A stretch of DNA of 10,589 nucleotides from Methanomicrobiales archaeon (lineage in GTDB: Archaea > Halobacteriota > Methanomicrobia > Methanomicrobiales > Methanomicrobiaceae), in the NCBI GenBank assembly GCA_012523385.1, contig JAAYIO010000049.1:1-10589 (forward strand), in the 5' to 3' direction. The notes under the pieces were generated by a model. The model saw nothing but the letters and a program-made list of their open reading frames with translations, had not been told where the DNA came from and did not search any database. The translations under genes were made by a program, and so were the position numbers. This document shows, in pieces, positions 1 to 6,511 of the stretch. Numbering within the stretch: the stretch's first letter is position 1; each line of letters begins with the position of its first letter.

Positions 1-1
1 G

Positions 2-346
2 GGGAGAACGGCGGCAATCTCGTTTCTCTTAATCGGCGGTGCTTCGCTTGCAATGTGGCTTATCCCTTCTGTTCCGGTCTATGTCATCTCGTTTGCAATC
101 CTCTGGGGCTCTCTTGGTGGATGGCTGGCGGTTGCCCCGACAGCGACTGCACGCTACTTCGGGACTTCTGACCCGCGGATGTACGGCGTGGTCTTTCTGG
201 CTTATGGTGCCGGTGCTCTTGTTGGACCACAGCTTGCAGGATTTATCCGCACGGCAACCGGCAGTTGGATCGGTGTCTTCCCGTATGTGGCAGCAATGGC
301 AGTTGTTGGATTCGTGATTGCGGTGACTGTGCTCAGGAAAGAGTGA
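2..346 (+). CDS. MFS transporter, oxalate/formate antiporter (OFA) type, C-terminal fragment
   Basis: This is the last 114 codons of a gene that begins before the window; the frame is open from base 2 to the TGA at 344-346. The product is almost entirely hydrophobic, with about three or four membrane helices separated by short loops. The loop APTATARYFGT, followed by a helix with GVVFLAYGAGALVGPQLAG, is the pattern I associate with the C-terminal half of OFA-family major facilitator carriers, which exchange small carboxylates such as oxalate, formate or lactate across the cytoplasmic membrane. Substrate residues cannot be judged because the N-terminal half is missing. The family call is recognition from sequence; the substrate is unknown. 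The gene converges with the radical SAM gene that follows. Confidence 0.75.
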   Translation, partial: GRTAAISFLLIGGASLAMWLIPSVPVYVISFAILWGSLGGWLAVAPTATARYFGTSDPRMYGVVFLAYGAGALVGPQLAGFIRTATGSWIGVFPYVAAMAVVGFVIAVTVLRKE

Positions 347-347
347 C

Positions 348-369
348 GGGGAACCTTTCTCCCTTTTTT
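348..369 (+). terminator. Terminator of the MFS gene
   Basis: Directly after the MFS stop codon, GGGA (349-352) can pair with TCCC (360-363) around a 7-nt loop and is followed by six T (364-369), then G and TTTT. Archaeal termination mainly needs the T-tract, so the short stem may be incidental. Confidence 0.55.
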
Positions 370-452
370 GTTTTCAAATAGCCTCCGAGAATGTATACTC
401 TCCCGTCTGGCGCATCTGCCTGTGGCAGAAACGCTGGTGACATAAAATCTTC

Positions 453-459
453 AAAAAAA
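453..459 (-). terminator. T-tract terminator of the radical SAM gene
   Basis: Seven A on the + strand give a T7 run on the minus strand, 18-24 nt after the stop codon of the radical SAM gene. No convincing hairpin precedes it. A bare T-run is sufficient in many archaea, and the site faces the terminator of the convergent MFS gene. Confidence 0.45.
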
Positions 460-476
460 TGGCAATTATCTATTCT

Positions 477-1778
477 TTAGGCATATTTCCGAAGTAGATT
501 CGTTGCCCTGCGAACGGTCTCCCCATCTTTTCTGATCTCTGCGAGGTAGGCGTTGAAGATCTGATCCGTCACCACATGCAGGCCCGGTTTAAACAGATCA
601 GCATGCATTCGGAGATCAAACGACCGTGCTTCTGCCTCTGTCAGGTGCAGGGACTTATACTCCCCCATATGCGGGGCAAAGGCAGGATTATCTGCGTCAG
701 GCGTCCGCAGGGCGAGGTCTGCAAGCGGTGTGCCGGGAATGGGTTCTGCTATCGAGATGAAGACATCGTCAAGGGCATATTCTGCGATAAAGTCCTTTGT
801 TTCTTCATATTCCGCAATCGTCTCGGTAGGGTATCCCACAATAAAACTTCCTGCGACGTGCAGACCGTGAGCCCGGCAGGCTTCAATAGCCTCACCTGCC
901 TGCGCGGCAGTTGCTCCCTTGCCCATCAGATGCAGCACCCGGTCGCTCCCGGACTCCAGGCCGAAAAAGACCCACCCAATGGTATAGTCACGGATGGCGT
1001 TAAGGACGGTATCTGAAATGCAGTCCACACGGATGTCCGGGGAGGAGACATTCTTTGAACCCATAATCTCAGCCATCCCCTTCAAAAGCTCTGCAAACGC
1101 ATCGTCATTGAGTTTCCCATCAGTGTAGCCGTAGAGCGATCCGGTCCCGCCGGAGACCGAGAGGCGTCGTGCACCGGCATCTTTGAACGCCTGCACTTCT
1201 TTGAGGACCTCATCAAGCGGACGTGACCGGATCTTGCGTCCGAAGAACCTGGGTACCTGGCAGAAGGTGCAGGCTCCGATACACCCTCGCTGTGTCTCGA
1301 TATAGGCTGATGCACCCCGGACATCCTGCATGCCGATATCGGGCGGGATGAACGGCAGCGGGCGGGATACCGGGCATGGGGGTGACGGCCCGGTAAAGAC
1401 GATACCGTCTGGGCCTATGAATGCAATCCCCGGTACTTCGGGGGAGATACCATCCTCGAGGAGGGTTAGTGCCCCCGCCTCTCCTTCACCACAGATGACT
1501 GCGTCTGGGGCCAGTTCGCCGAGCACCATCTCCGGCACCGCCGATACCGGTCCACCGATATAGACGCGGCCACCGGCATTCCGGTATGCAAAAATAAATG
1601 ATTTGAGTGCCCCATCCATCAGATTCTGGGTGGAAAAAAGGCTGAGAAACACCGTCTCTCCTGGCGGGGCCTCCAGTGTGCGGGTGAGTGTCACTTCATA
1701 TCCTGCATCCCGGACGATGCCTGCTATGACCATTGCACCATAGGTATACATTCCCGGGGAGATGACGAAGACCTTCAT
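477..1778 (-). CDS. B12-type radical SAM protein, candidate McrA glutamine C-methyltransferase (QCMT)
   Basis: The protein has 433 residues. The N-terminal part (about 1-130) looks like a Rossmann-type cobalamin-binding domain, with MKVFVISPGMYTYGAM at the start and GGPVSA at 75-80. It lacks a DxHxxG motif, so a cobalamin would not be held by the usual histidine. The radical SAM core follows (about 155-350): the 4Fe-4S motif CIGACTFC (Cys166, 170, 173; CX3CX2C), the SAM-contact glycine stretch SGGTGS (209-214), and FFGLESGSDRVL at 271-282. This architecture fits cobalamin-dependent radical SAM methylases of methanogens. My best guess is the enzyme that makes 2-methylglutamine in McrA, described from Methanoculleus; that is recognition from memory, not a search. 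The methylarginine enzyme Mmp10 has a different N-terminus. A terminator and its own near-leaderless promoter bracket it as a single-gene unit. Confidence 0.8.
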   Translation of the reverse strand: MKVFVISPGMYTYGAMVIAGIVRDAGYEVTLTRTLEAPPGETVFLSLFSTQNLMDGALKSFIFAYRNAGGRVYIGGPVSAVPEMVLGELAPDAVICGEGEAGALTLLEDGISPEVPGIAFIGPDGIVFTGPSPPCPVSRPLPFIPPDIGMQDVRGASAYIETQRGCIGACTFCQVPRFFGRKIRSRPLDEVLKEVQAFKDAGARRLSVSGGTGSLYGYTDGKLNDDAFAELLKGMAEIMGSKNVSSPDIRVDCISDTVLNAIRDYTIGWVFFGLESGSDRVLHLMGKGATAAQAGEAIEACRAHGLHVAGSFIVGYPTETIAEYEETKDFIAEYALDDVFISIAEPIPGTPLADLALRTPDADNPAFAPHMGEYKSLHLTEAEARSFDLRMHADLFKPGLHVVTDQIFNAYLAEIRKDGETVRRATNLLRKYA

Positions 1779-1801
1779 TATCCTATTCTTGTTCGCTAAA
1801 T

Positions 1802-1826
1802 GATATTAACAATACAGATTCCTGTA
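1802..1826 (-). promoter_or_regulatory. Promoter of the radical SAM gene with palindromic box
   Basis: Read on the minus strand, the inverted repeat TACAG-GAAT-CTGTA (1826-1813) is followed after 3 nt by a TATA-like element TTAATATC (1809-1802). An archaeal start site about 26 nt from the TATA centre falls near 1780, so the ATG at 1778 would be almost leaderless; indeed no Shine-Dalgarno sequence precedes it. The palindrome sits where TFB or a regulator would touch the DNA. The same arrangement is found before the gene at 4539-6326. Confidence 0.5.
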
Positions 1827-1830
1827 CCGT

Positions 1831-1836
1831 AAAAAA
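1831..1836 (-). terminator. T-tract terminator of the PEGA gene
   Basis: T6 on the minus strand lies 10-15 nt after the stop codon of the PEGA gene (CCTTTTTTACGG). It lies upstream of the promoter elements of the radical SAM gene, so the 67-bp gap appears to hold both an end and a beginning of transcription. Confidence 0.4.
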
Positions 1837-1845
1837 GGAAGGGGA

Positions 1846-3144
1846 TTATTCCTGTCTGCGCGCAGCAAATATAACCGCACAGGCACCGAGGGCACCAATT
1901 ATTGCAATCATAGGCGCCGGGGACTGGGTGGCAGGGGCTGATGGGGAAAGGCTTGCCGATACATAGGATATGGCGCCGTTATGAACCTCAACTACTTCAG
2001 ACCAGGTAGTGTACCCGGGGAGCTGAAGAGTGCACGTGTAACTGCCGGGGTTCTGGTCAGTAAGAGTCACCGGGGTGATGCCCTTGTTCACGTTGTTTAA
2101 GTAGACTGTGGCACCGATTGGTGATGATGAAATATCGATTGTTCCCTTACCTTGAGAACCACCGGCAAGGTTTGCGCTCACGGTTGATGTCTGACCGGAG
2201 TTAACAGCAACAGTTGATACTGAGTCCTGGTATCCGGCGAGGGTGACTTTCACGGTGTGGCTGCCTGCCGCAATATCATTTGCTATGCGGGCATGGCTGG
2301 GATCGGTGGTGCCGTAATAAACGCCGTCAATGTAGACGGAGGCGTATGGCGGGTTTGATGTCACAGAGATGGAACCGGTAGTGGTCTTTGAATCTGTGGC
2401 AAGGGTTGCTGTGACATAGGTTACCTGATTGGAATGAATCTGTATGGTGTTTGACCATTCATAGTATCCTGGCTTGGTTATTTCAAGGGTGTGTGCACCT
2501 TTGGAGAGTCCCCCGATGGTGCGGGGTGTAGTGCCCTTGTATGAACCATCCAGGTAGATGTTTGCATTGGACGGGCTGCTGGAGACCGTGAGCGTGCCAT
2601 AGGTCACTTGTGACTGAAGGGTAGCATAGGTGGTTATGGTCTGTCCGGAAACGACCCTGACCGTGTCCCGGTAGTCATTATATCCGGAATAAGTGATTCT
2701 TAGATCATTGTTTCCGGCAGGGAGGTTTGAGACCGTGTGGGGTGTTGTACCGTAGAACACACCGTTCACATAGACTCCTGCGCCGGAGGGGGTGGAACTA
2801 ATCTTGATATTTCCGGTGGTGGGTGTCACCGGGTTTAAGGTCAGGTAGACAGTCCGGTGCTCTCCTGCTCCCGGGGATGTGGGCAGAGACTGAGTCGCAG
2901 ATGTGAACCCGGACTTTGAAGCGGTCACGACTTTGAAGGGTGTAGCGGTGGAATACACGCCGACACTCAACAGACCGCCTGTAGTTGTTCCTTTGTATTC
3001 TCCGTCAAAGTAGATGGAACAGCTATCCACATTGGTGTAGATGTCATACCATCCCTGTTCGCCGCCCACTGCCAGTGCAGGGGAGGCTAAAACAGCAACA
3101 AATAACAGCATGCTCATAATGAGCAGGGTAAATTTTTGAATCAT
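1846..3144 (-). CDS. Secreted PEGA-repeat surface protein with C-terminal membrane anchor
   Basis: From the ATG at 3144 the product is 432 residues. Residues 1-25 are a classic signal peptide: a basic start (MIQK), a hydrophobic core, and an SPALA cleavage site. Five tandem PEGA-type units follow at about 32-110, 111-182, 183-256, 257-333 and 334-402. Each has the pattern S-x-P-x-x-A-x-V-Y-h-[DN]-G-x-x-x-G-[TI]-T and a later GxHT/GSYT and PGY/AGY turn; the first unit is degenerate. The C-terminus (about 411-432) is a short hydrophobic helix ending in ARRQE, an anchor resembling archaeosortase-type tails although no PGF motif is present. The protein should sit outside the cell, perhaps in contact with the S-layer; its ligand is unknown. 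The frame also opens at an ATG at 3234, but that adds 30 A/T-rich, low-complexity residues before the signal peptide and would bury the TATA box inside the gene, so I prefer 3144. Confidence 0.85.
   Translation of the reverse strand: MIQKFTLLIMSMLLFVAVLASPALAVGGEQGWYDIYTNVDSCSIYFDGEYKGTTTGGLLSVGVYSTATPFKVVTASKSGFTSATQSLPTSPGAGEHRTVYLTLNPVTPTTGNIKISSTPSGAGVYVNGVFYGTTPHTVSNLPAGNNDLRITYSGYNDYRDTVRVVSGQTITTYATLQSQVTYGTLTVSSSPSNANIYLDGSYKGTTPRTIGGLSKGAHTLEITKPGYYEWSNTIQIHSNQVTYVTATLATDSKTTTGSISVTSNPPYASVYIDGVYYGTTDPSHARIANDIAAGSHTVKVTLAGYQDSVSTVAVNSGQTSTVSANLAGGSQGKGTIDISSSPIGATVYLNNVNKGITPVTLTDQNPGSYTCTLQLPGYTTWSEVVEVHNGAISYVSASLSPSAPATQSPAPMIAIIGALGACAVIFAARRQE
1939..3051 (-). repeat. Five tandem PEGA repeats (protein-level repeat)
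   Basis: The units map to 3051-2815, 2814-2599, 2598-2377, 2376-2146 and 2145-1939. They are 69-79 codons long and align at the protein level around the core Y-h-[DN]-G-x-x-x-G, while the DNA is clearly diverged. The duplication is therefore old rather than a recent expansion. Confidence 0.75.
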
Positions 3145-3171
3145 AATGATCTGTGGAACAATTATTTTTTG

Positions 3172-3179
3172 GATATAAA
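3172..3179 (-). promoter_or_regulatory. TATA box of the PEGA gene
   Basis: Minus-strand TTTATATC is a close match to the archaeal TATA consensus. Its centre is about 31 nt before the ATG at 3144, predicting a transcript with a leader of only about 5 nt. It is a main reason for choosing that start codon over the upstream ATG at 3234. Confidence 0.55.
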
Positions 3180-3234
3180 TAATCTGCTGTTTTTGCGTAA
3201 TTAGATCAGTATTCTCTGGAAAATACGTTTTCAT

Positions 3235-3458
3235 AAAATTCTCTCGATATGATGGAATAAATGCTGATTTCGGAGGGTTTTAATTCCACCATGAAATTTT
3301 GAGATAGTATTATCCGTCTTTTTGTTCCTGAGGAAACCACCGCCGGATATTTCCGGGAGTAACAACGCACATAAGAGGGAAGAGTGAACCGCTTCATCTG
3401 GAATAGACATAATCTCCCATTTGAGACAATTAGCTGTAAAACTATGTGCTAGATTTGT
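3235..3458. other. Intergenic region between the second permease and the PEGA gene
   Basis: With the preferred PEGA start the gene-free stretch is 3145-3458, about 310 bp. Besides the PEGA TATA box it contains short inverted repeats: TGGAAT/ATTCCA (3253-3258 and 3283-3288), TTCCT-G-AGGAA (3325-3335) and CCGGA-TATT-TCCGG (3343-3356). No convincing gene, RNA gene or strong terminator is visible; the permease operon is followed only by a T4 (TAGTTTTACAG on the minus strand). Confidence 0.4.
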
Positions 3459-4535
3459 TTACTGCAAGGCAGTCTTCTCCACTAGATGCGTATACCGGTT
3501 GAGTGCAACCATGCAAAGAGCAAGGACGCCGGTCATAATCGCAAGAACCAGCCAGTGTTCACTCCCGACAGCTCCGATGGAGAGGAGAACAATAAGGTTT
3601 GCGGGGTTTGCCGGTAGAGAGAGGACGCCAATAAGCACCACCACGACGGCTGTTGAAAAGATGAACTGCGCACTCGTCCGTTCCCGGTAGTGAAGAGCCA
3701 CAAAGGTGGAGAAAAGGATCATGAGAAGCGATGCCACACTCACGTGCAGAAGAATCGGCACAATGCCTGCCACCGCGATGCCGTTTACTACCATCAGGGC
3801 AATCCATATGACCGCCTGCACCGGCACTATCACAAAACAGGCAGAGACTTTGCCCCAGATCATCTCGCTGAAGGTCACCGGCGTGGAGATGAGGGTCTCG
3901 ATAGTGTCATGCTGAAATTCCTCGGTGATCATATCGATGATCAACGCTGCTGAGATGATCGCAGGCATGAAGATGAGAAGTGGGATGAGAAGTCCGTACA
4001 CAAATTCATAGAAGTTGGTGCCGGGAATCTCAGCCGGCAGGTTCACCACAATCGGGTCTGATGATATCCGGTCTCCCCGTATGTCACGGAGATTCTCTTC
4101 GTATGCGACAAAGACATCTCTGAGTTTGTTGTTGACAACGGATGACTGTATGTCATTTTTGATGGTGTAAAGAGTGATCTTGACCGGTTGATCTGCGTCC
4201 GATGCCGTATCCGGCACCCAGACTACCCCGCTGAGCTTTCGTTCTTCAAGTGCGGTGACCGCCGTTCCGAGATCCATCTTGTAAACTACAAAATCTCCAC
4301 TCTCCTGTAACATTTCTTCCAGTGGTGAGGGTGATCCCGTATATGCGACAGGATACTTCTGGCGTGAATAATCCGAGAGGGCGTCCGGGTCATACATCCC
4401 GGCAAGGCCGACAATAAGAAACGACGAAAACATCGCAATGAATAGCTGGAGGAGAATGGCGAGGATGATCGTCTTCTCGGCATTGATGGCTCCAAGCTCC
4501 TTTTTTGTGATGATGTATACATGCCTGAAGTTCAT
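3459..4535 (-). CDS. ABC-2 type transporter permease
   Basis: The 358-residue protein has the layout of an ABC-2 exporter subunit. A first helix at about 22-46 follows an amphipathic N-terminus (HVYIITKKELGAINAEKT). A soluble extracytoplasmic segment spans about 47-175. A cluster of helices follows at about 177-202, 229-251, 256-280, 289-309 and 327-346. The stretch EEFQHDTIETLISTPVT (205-221) before GK (228-229) is the typical cytoplasmic coupling segment that touches the ATPase. The gene starts 3 nt after the stop of the upstream permease, and its Shine-Dalgarno sequence GGAGGG (4550-4545) lies inside the end of that gene, so the two are translated as an operon. The partner ATPase is most likely the divergent gene at 6512. 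The substrate is unknown; export rather than import is expected because no binding protein is present. Confidence 0.85.
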   Translation of the reverse strand: MNFRHVYIITKKELGAINAEKTIILAILLQLFIAMFSSFLIVGLAGMYDPDALSDYSRQKYPVAYTGSPSPLEEMLQESGDFVVYKMDLGTAVTALEERKLSGVVWVPDTASDADQPVKITLYTIKNDIQSSVVNNKLRDVFVAYEENLRDIRGDRISSDPIVVNLPAEIPGTNFYEFVYGLLIPLLIFMPAIISAALIIDMITEEFQHDTIETLISTPVTFSEMIWGKVSACFVIVPVQAVIWIALMVVNGIAVAGIVPILLHVSVASLLMILFSTFVALHYRERTSAQFIFSTAVVVVLIGVLSLPANPANLIVLLSIGAVGSEHWLVLAIMTGVLALCMVALNRYTHLVEKTALQ

Positions 4536-4538
4536 GAT

Positions 4539-6326
4539 TCAGAACCCTCCGGTGATAAAGTAGAGATTATACACCCCGTGAACGAGGGATGCGATGACGA
4601 GGGCGATAGGATAGACTCTCTTCCCAAATATTTTTATCAGGGATATCGTGATGAACGCCCCGGCGAAATGCAGGGATAGGGGCATCCAGATCACCTGTAG
4701 GCTCGTGAAGAGGGCCGCACCAAATAGTGACTCTGAGATCTGAGCGAGGGTGGCAAAGAGGAGGAGTTTCTCACCGAGGAGAAAACCGGCCATCACTGCA
4801 AGAGAGGCGAGGATGACATTTCTCCATGTAAGAAATGCGGGTCGTTCCACGGCAATTGCATAGATGCCGATGGACTTTGCCCACTCTTCGATGAATGCTG
4901 CCGCAAAGGTCAGAACCACAAGGGAGAAGGGCATCGGGATGTTGAAGAGCAGGACGAGGAGCATTAGCTGTGCCATCAGCACAAAGGGGATGGAGAAGAG
5001 GGTGATTCCGAAGAGTGAGGCAAAGGGGTGCTTCTCTGAGATTGCACTTGCGATATACTCTCGGACCTTGTCCCGCAGTGGGTGAAGGGTGAAGAGGCGT
5101 TCTTCGTTGAAGTTCGCGATGCATATGGCAAAAAGAATTCCTGCGGTTACCCAGAAGAGGAAGGTGGAGTAGAAGTAATCGGCGAGGGTGAAGGCAGTGC
5201 CTTCAACGGCGTAGATTATCAGGGTCAGGGGAGAGATGAGGGATATGACGTGGATGTTAGCAAAGATGCTCGGAAAGAAGAGGTAGGATGTAGCGACGGT
5301 CGAGAAGAAGATAGAGATAAACGAGAGTTCCTTGAAGCTGCGTGCGGCCATACCGATGAGGAGGGCTGCCGCAAGGAAGAAAAGGATGACCGGAAATATT
5401 ACTGCAAGGACAATCAGCGTCTTTCCCGTGGTAAGGGAGAGGATGGTGGTAACAGCGATCATCACCACCAGATAGGGCAGCATCTTTCCGAGGACAATGG
5501 CTGAGGGGCGAAGGGGGCTTGAGAGGAGTATCTCTCCCCGTCGCTCGATGCGTTCGTTCATCACGGACATCATGTAGAACTGGGATGTGAAGTAGAGGGG
5601 GAAGATGAAGACAAAGACCAGCACAATGACATCAAAAGGCAGTGGGGGAGTGAGCTGGGACGGTGTTTTAAAATCACCCAGTGCCCCCTCGCCTGCAATT
5701 ACGTCAGTGTAACGGGAGACTGTTCGATCTTCCCCTTCTGATCCGACAAGCCCTGCTCGGAGCTCTTCTCTCGTATATCCGATCTCCTTAGCTGGTTCAG
5801 GAACTGCTTTCACGGGCCGGTCCGGAGTGGGATTTCTGAAGGGGTCGGGGGCACTGGAGACGCCAGTGCCTGCTTCGGTGGCGGTGAAATCAAGTTCACT
5901 TTTAACATATTGCAGGTCAATCCAGAGGGGGTATGCGGCAAAGAGATCGTCTTCGCGGTTATACTGTGCCGTCAGATAATGGGTATAATCTGTCTGGAAA
6001 GCCTTTAGGGCAGCCCCTCCCCGGTCGGTATCTGCGGCCCTGATGTTCGGTGGGCTGATAGTCAGGTCTGTTTCCCCTGCCGTGCCCAGGTACACGGTGA
6101 AACGGGGGTCACCGAGGATGATGGCCCCGGTATCAGCTGAATCAACTCCCGCCGTATACATCCGGTCCTGCAGGTGGATCCCGCTCTCCTGGGTAAAGCC
6201 GGTCACTAAAATCAAAAGGATAAAAAGTGCCGCAGCTACGGGTATAACCTCACGTGGCATGGTGGTTGCAGACCGGCGTACTTCCCATTTGCTGATGGTC
6301 AGTATCTGTCGCAGTGCAGAGAGCAT
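4539..6326 (-). CDS. ABC-2 permease fused to a C-terminal PrsW-like intramembrane protease domain
   Basis: The 595-residue product has two parts. Residues 1-405 form an ABC-2 permease: N-terminal ISKWEVRRSA, a helix at 28-45, a large extracytoplasmic domain (about 46-228), a helix at 230-252, the coupling segment NERIERRGEILLSSPLR (257-273) followed by GK, then further helices to about 404. A charged linker (406-435) leads to a second set of about five helices (437-592). These carry the motifs of PrsW-type membrane metalloproteases: EEWAK (480-484; EExxK), GFLLGE (514-519), His553, and HGVYN (583-587; HxxxN). All expected metal ligands and acidic residues appear present, so the domain may be active. 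PrsW of Bacillus cleaves a membrane anti-sigma factor; what this one would cut is unknown. The first ATG is kept because the amphipathic N-terminus is typical of the family. The promoter is near-leaderless, and the second permease follows in the same operon. Confidence 0.8.
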   Translation of the reverse strand: MLSALRQILTISKWEVRRSATTMPREVIPVAAALFILLILVTGFTQESGIHLQDRMYTAGVDSADTGAIILGDPRFTVYLGTAGETDLTISPPNIRAADTDRGGAALKAFQTDYTHYLTAQYNREDDLFAAYPLWIDLQYVKSELDFTATEAGTGVSSAPDPFRNPTPDRPVKAVPEPAKEIGYTREELRAGLVGSEGEDRTVSRYTDVIAGEGALGDFKTPSQLTPPLPFDVIVLVFVFIFPLYFTSQFYMMSVMNERIERRGEILLSSPLRPSAIVLGKMLPYLVVMIAVTTILSLTTGKTLIVLAVIFPVILFFLAAALLIGMAARSFKELSFISIFFSTVATSYLFFPSIFANIHVISLISPLTLIIYAVEGTAFTLADYFYSTFLFWVTAGILFAICIANFNEERLFTLHPLRDKVREYIASAISEKHPFASLFGITLFSIPFVLMAQLMLLVLLFNIPMPFSLVVLTFAAAFIEEWAKSIGIYAIAVERPAFLTWRNVILASLAVMAGFLLGEKLLLFATLAQISESLFGAALFTSLQVIWMPLSLHFAGAFITISLIKIFGKRVYPIALVIASLVHGVYNLYFITGGF

Positions 6327-6353
6327 TCCTATTCTGAAGATGGCAGTCTATTC

Positions 6354-6376
6354 TATTTTAAGTACAGGAACCTGTC
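6354..6376 (-). promoter_or_regulatory. Promoter of the permease operon with palindromic box
   Basis: On the minus strand GACAGGTTCCTGTA (6376-6363) contains the inverted repeat ACAGG-TT-CCTGT and abuts the TATA-like TTAAAATA (6361-6354). A start site about 26 nt from the TATA centre falls near 6331, leaving a leader of about 5 nt before the ATG at 6326. The 9-mer AGAATAGGA lies immediately before the ATG. Box, TATA and 9-mer recur in the same order before the gene at 477-1778. Confidence 0.5.
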
Positions 6377-6381
6377 ATGAC

Positions 6382-6408
6382 CATTAATGCAGTCTGATTC
6401 AAGAATCA
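6382..6408. repeat. Two short inverted repeats in the divergent ABC promoter region
   Basis: CATTAATG (6382-6389) is a perfect 8-bp palindrome. TGATTC-AA-GAATCA (6395-6408) has perfect 6-bp arms around an AA spacer. Both lie between the permease promoter and the ATPase promoter and could be operator sites for a dimeric regulator serving both directions. This is inference from position and symmetry; no regulator gene is adjacent. Confidence 0.35.
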
Positions 6409-6467
6409 TGGTTTCTCAAGAGGCTTATGGGAAACTTGATGCATGTCCGGTTACCTTTACCCTCGGC

Positions 6468-6507
6468 ATTAAATCATATGACTGACAAGCACTCTTTCGA
6501 ACGGTGA
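6468..6507 (+). promoter_or_regulatory. Likely promoter and ribosome binding site of the ABC ATPase gene
   Basis: A weak TATA-like ATTAAATC (6468-6475) would place the start site near 6497. The ribosome binding site GGTGA (6503-6507) lies 4 nt before the ATG at 6512, matching part of the archaeal anti-Shine-Dalgarno complement. Unlike the divergent permease gene, this gene would have a short leader with a ribosome binding site. Confidence 0.35.
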
Positions 6508-6511
6508 GCTG

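Noticed and set aside
39..317. Open frame of 92 codons overlapping the MFS gene
   Set aside because: It lies in another frame of a convincing membrane transporter, and its translation shows no domain-like pattern.
576..1016. Open + strand frame of 146 codons inside the radical SAM gene
   Set aside because: Antisense shadow of a well-supported gene, with a cysteine-rich, disordered-looking translation typical of antisense frames.
477..1778. Assignment of the radical SAM gene as Mmp10 (McrA arginine methyltransferase)
   Set aside because: Mmp10 has its cluster cysteines near the N-terminus; here they follow a ~150-residue cobalamin-type domain.
3249..3302. C/D box small RNA in the gap before the PEGA gene (ATGATGG ... 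CTGA ... TTGA)
   Set aside because: C box and D box both deviate from consensus, the guide spacing is too short, and no terminal stem is present.
3206..3397. Possible small minus-strand gene of 63 codons upstream of the PEGA gene
   Set aside because: It overlaps the PEGA 5' region and its promoter, has no ribosome binding site or recognisable motif, and its composition looks intergenic.
4540..5020. CPBP (Abi) family protease instead of PrsW for the fused domain
   Set aside because: CPBP proteins carry EExxxR and FxxxH; this domain shows EExxK, GFxxxE and a terminal HxxxN, fitting PrsW better, although the two families are easily confused by eye.
5082..5504. Open + strand frame of 140 codons rich in Glu, Asp, Lys and Gly
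   Set aside because: It is antisense to the membrane helices of the PrsW-permease; the charged composition is what reverse-complemented hydrophobic codons give.
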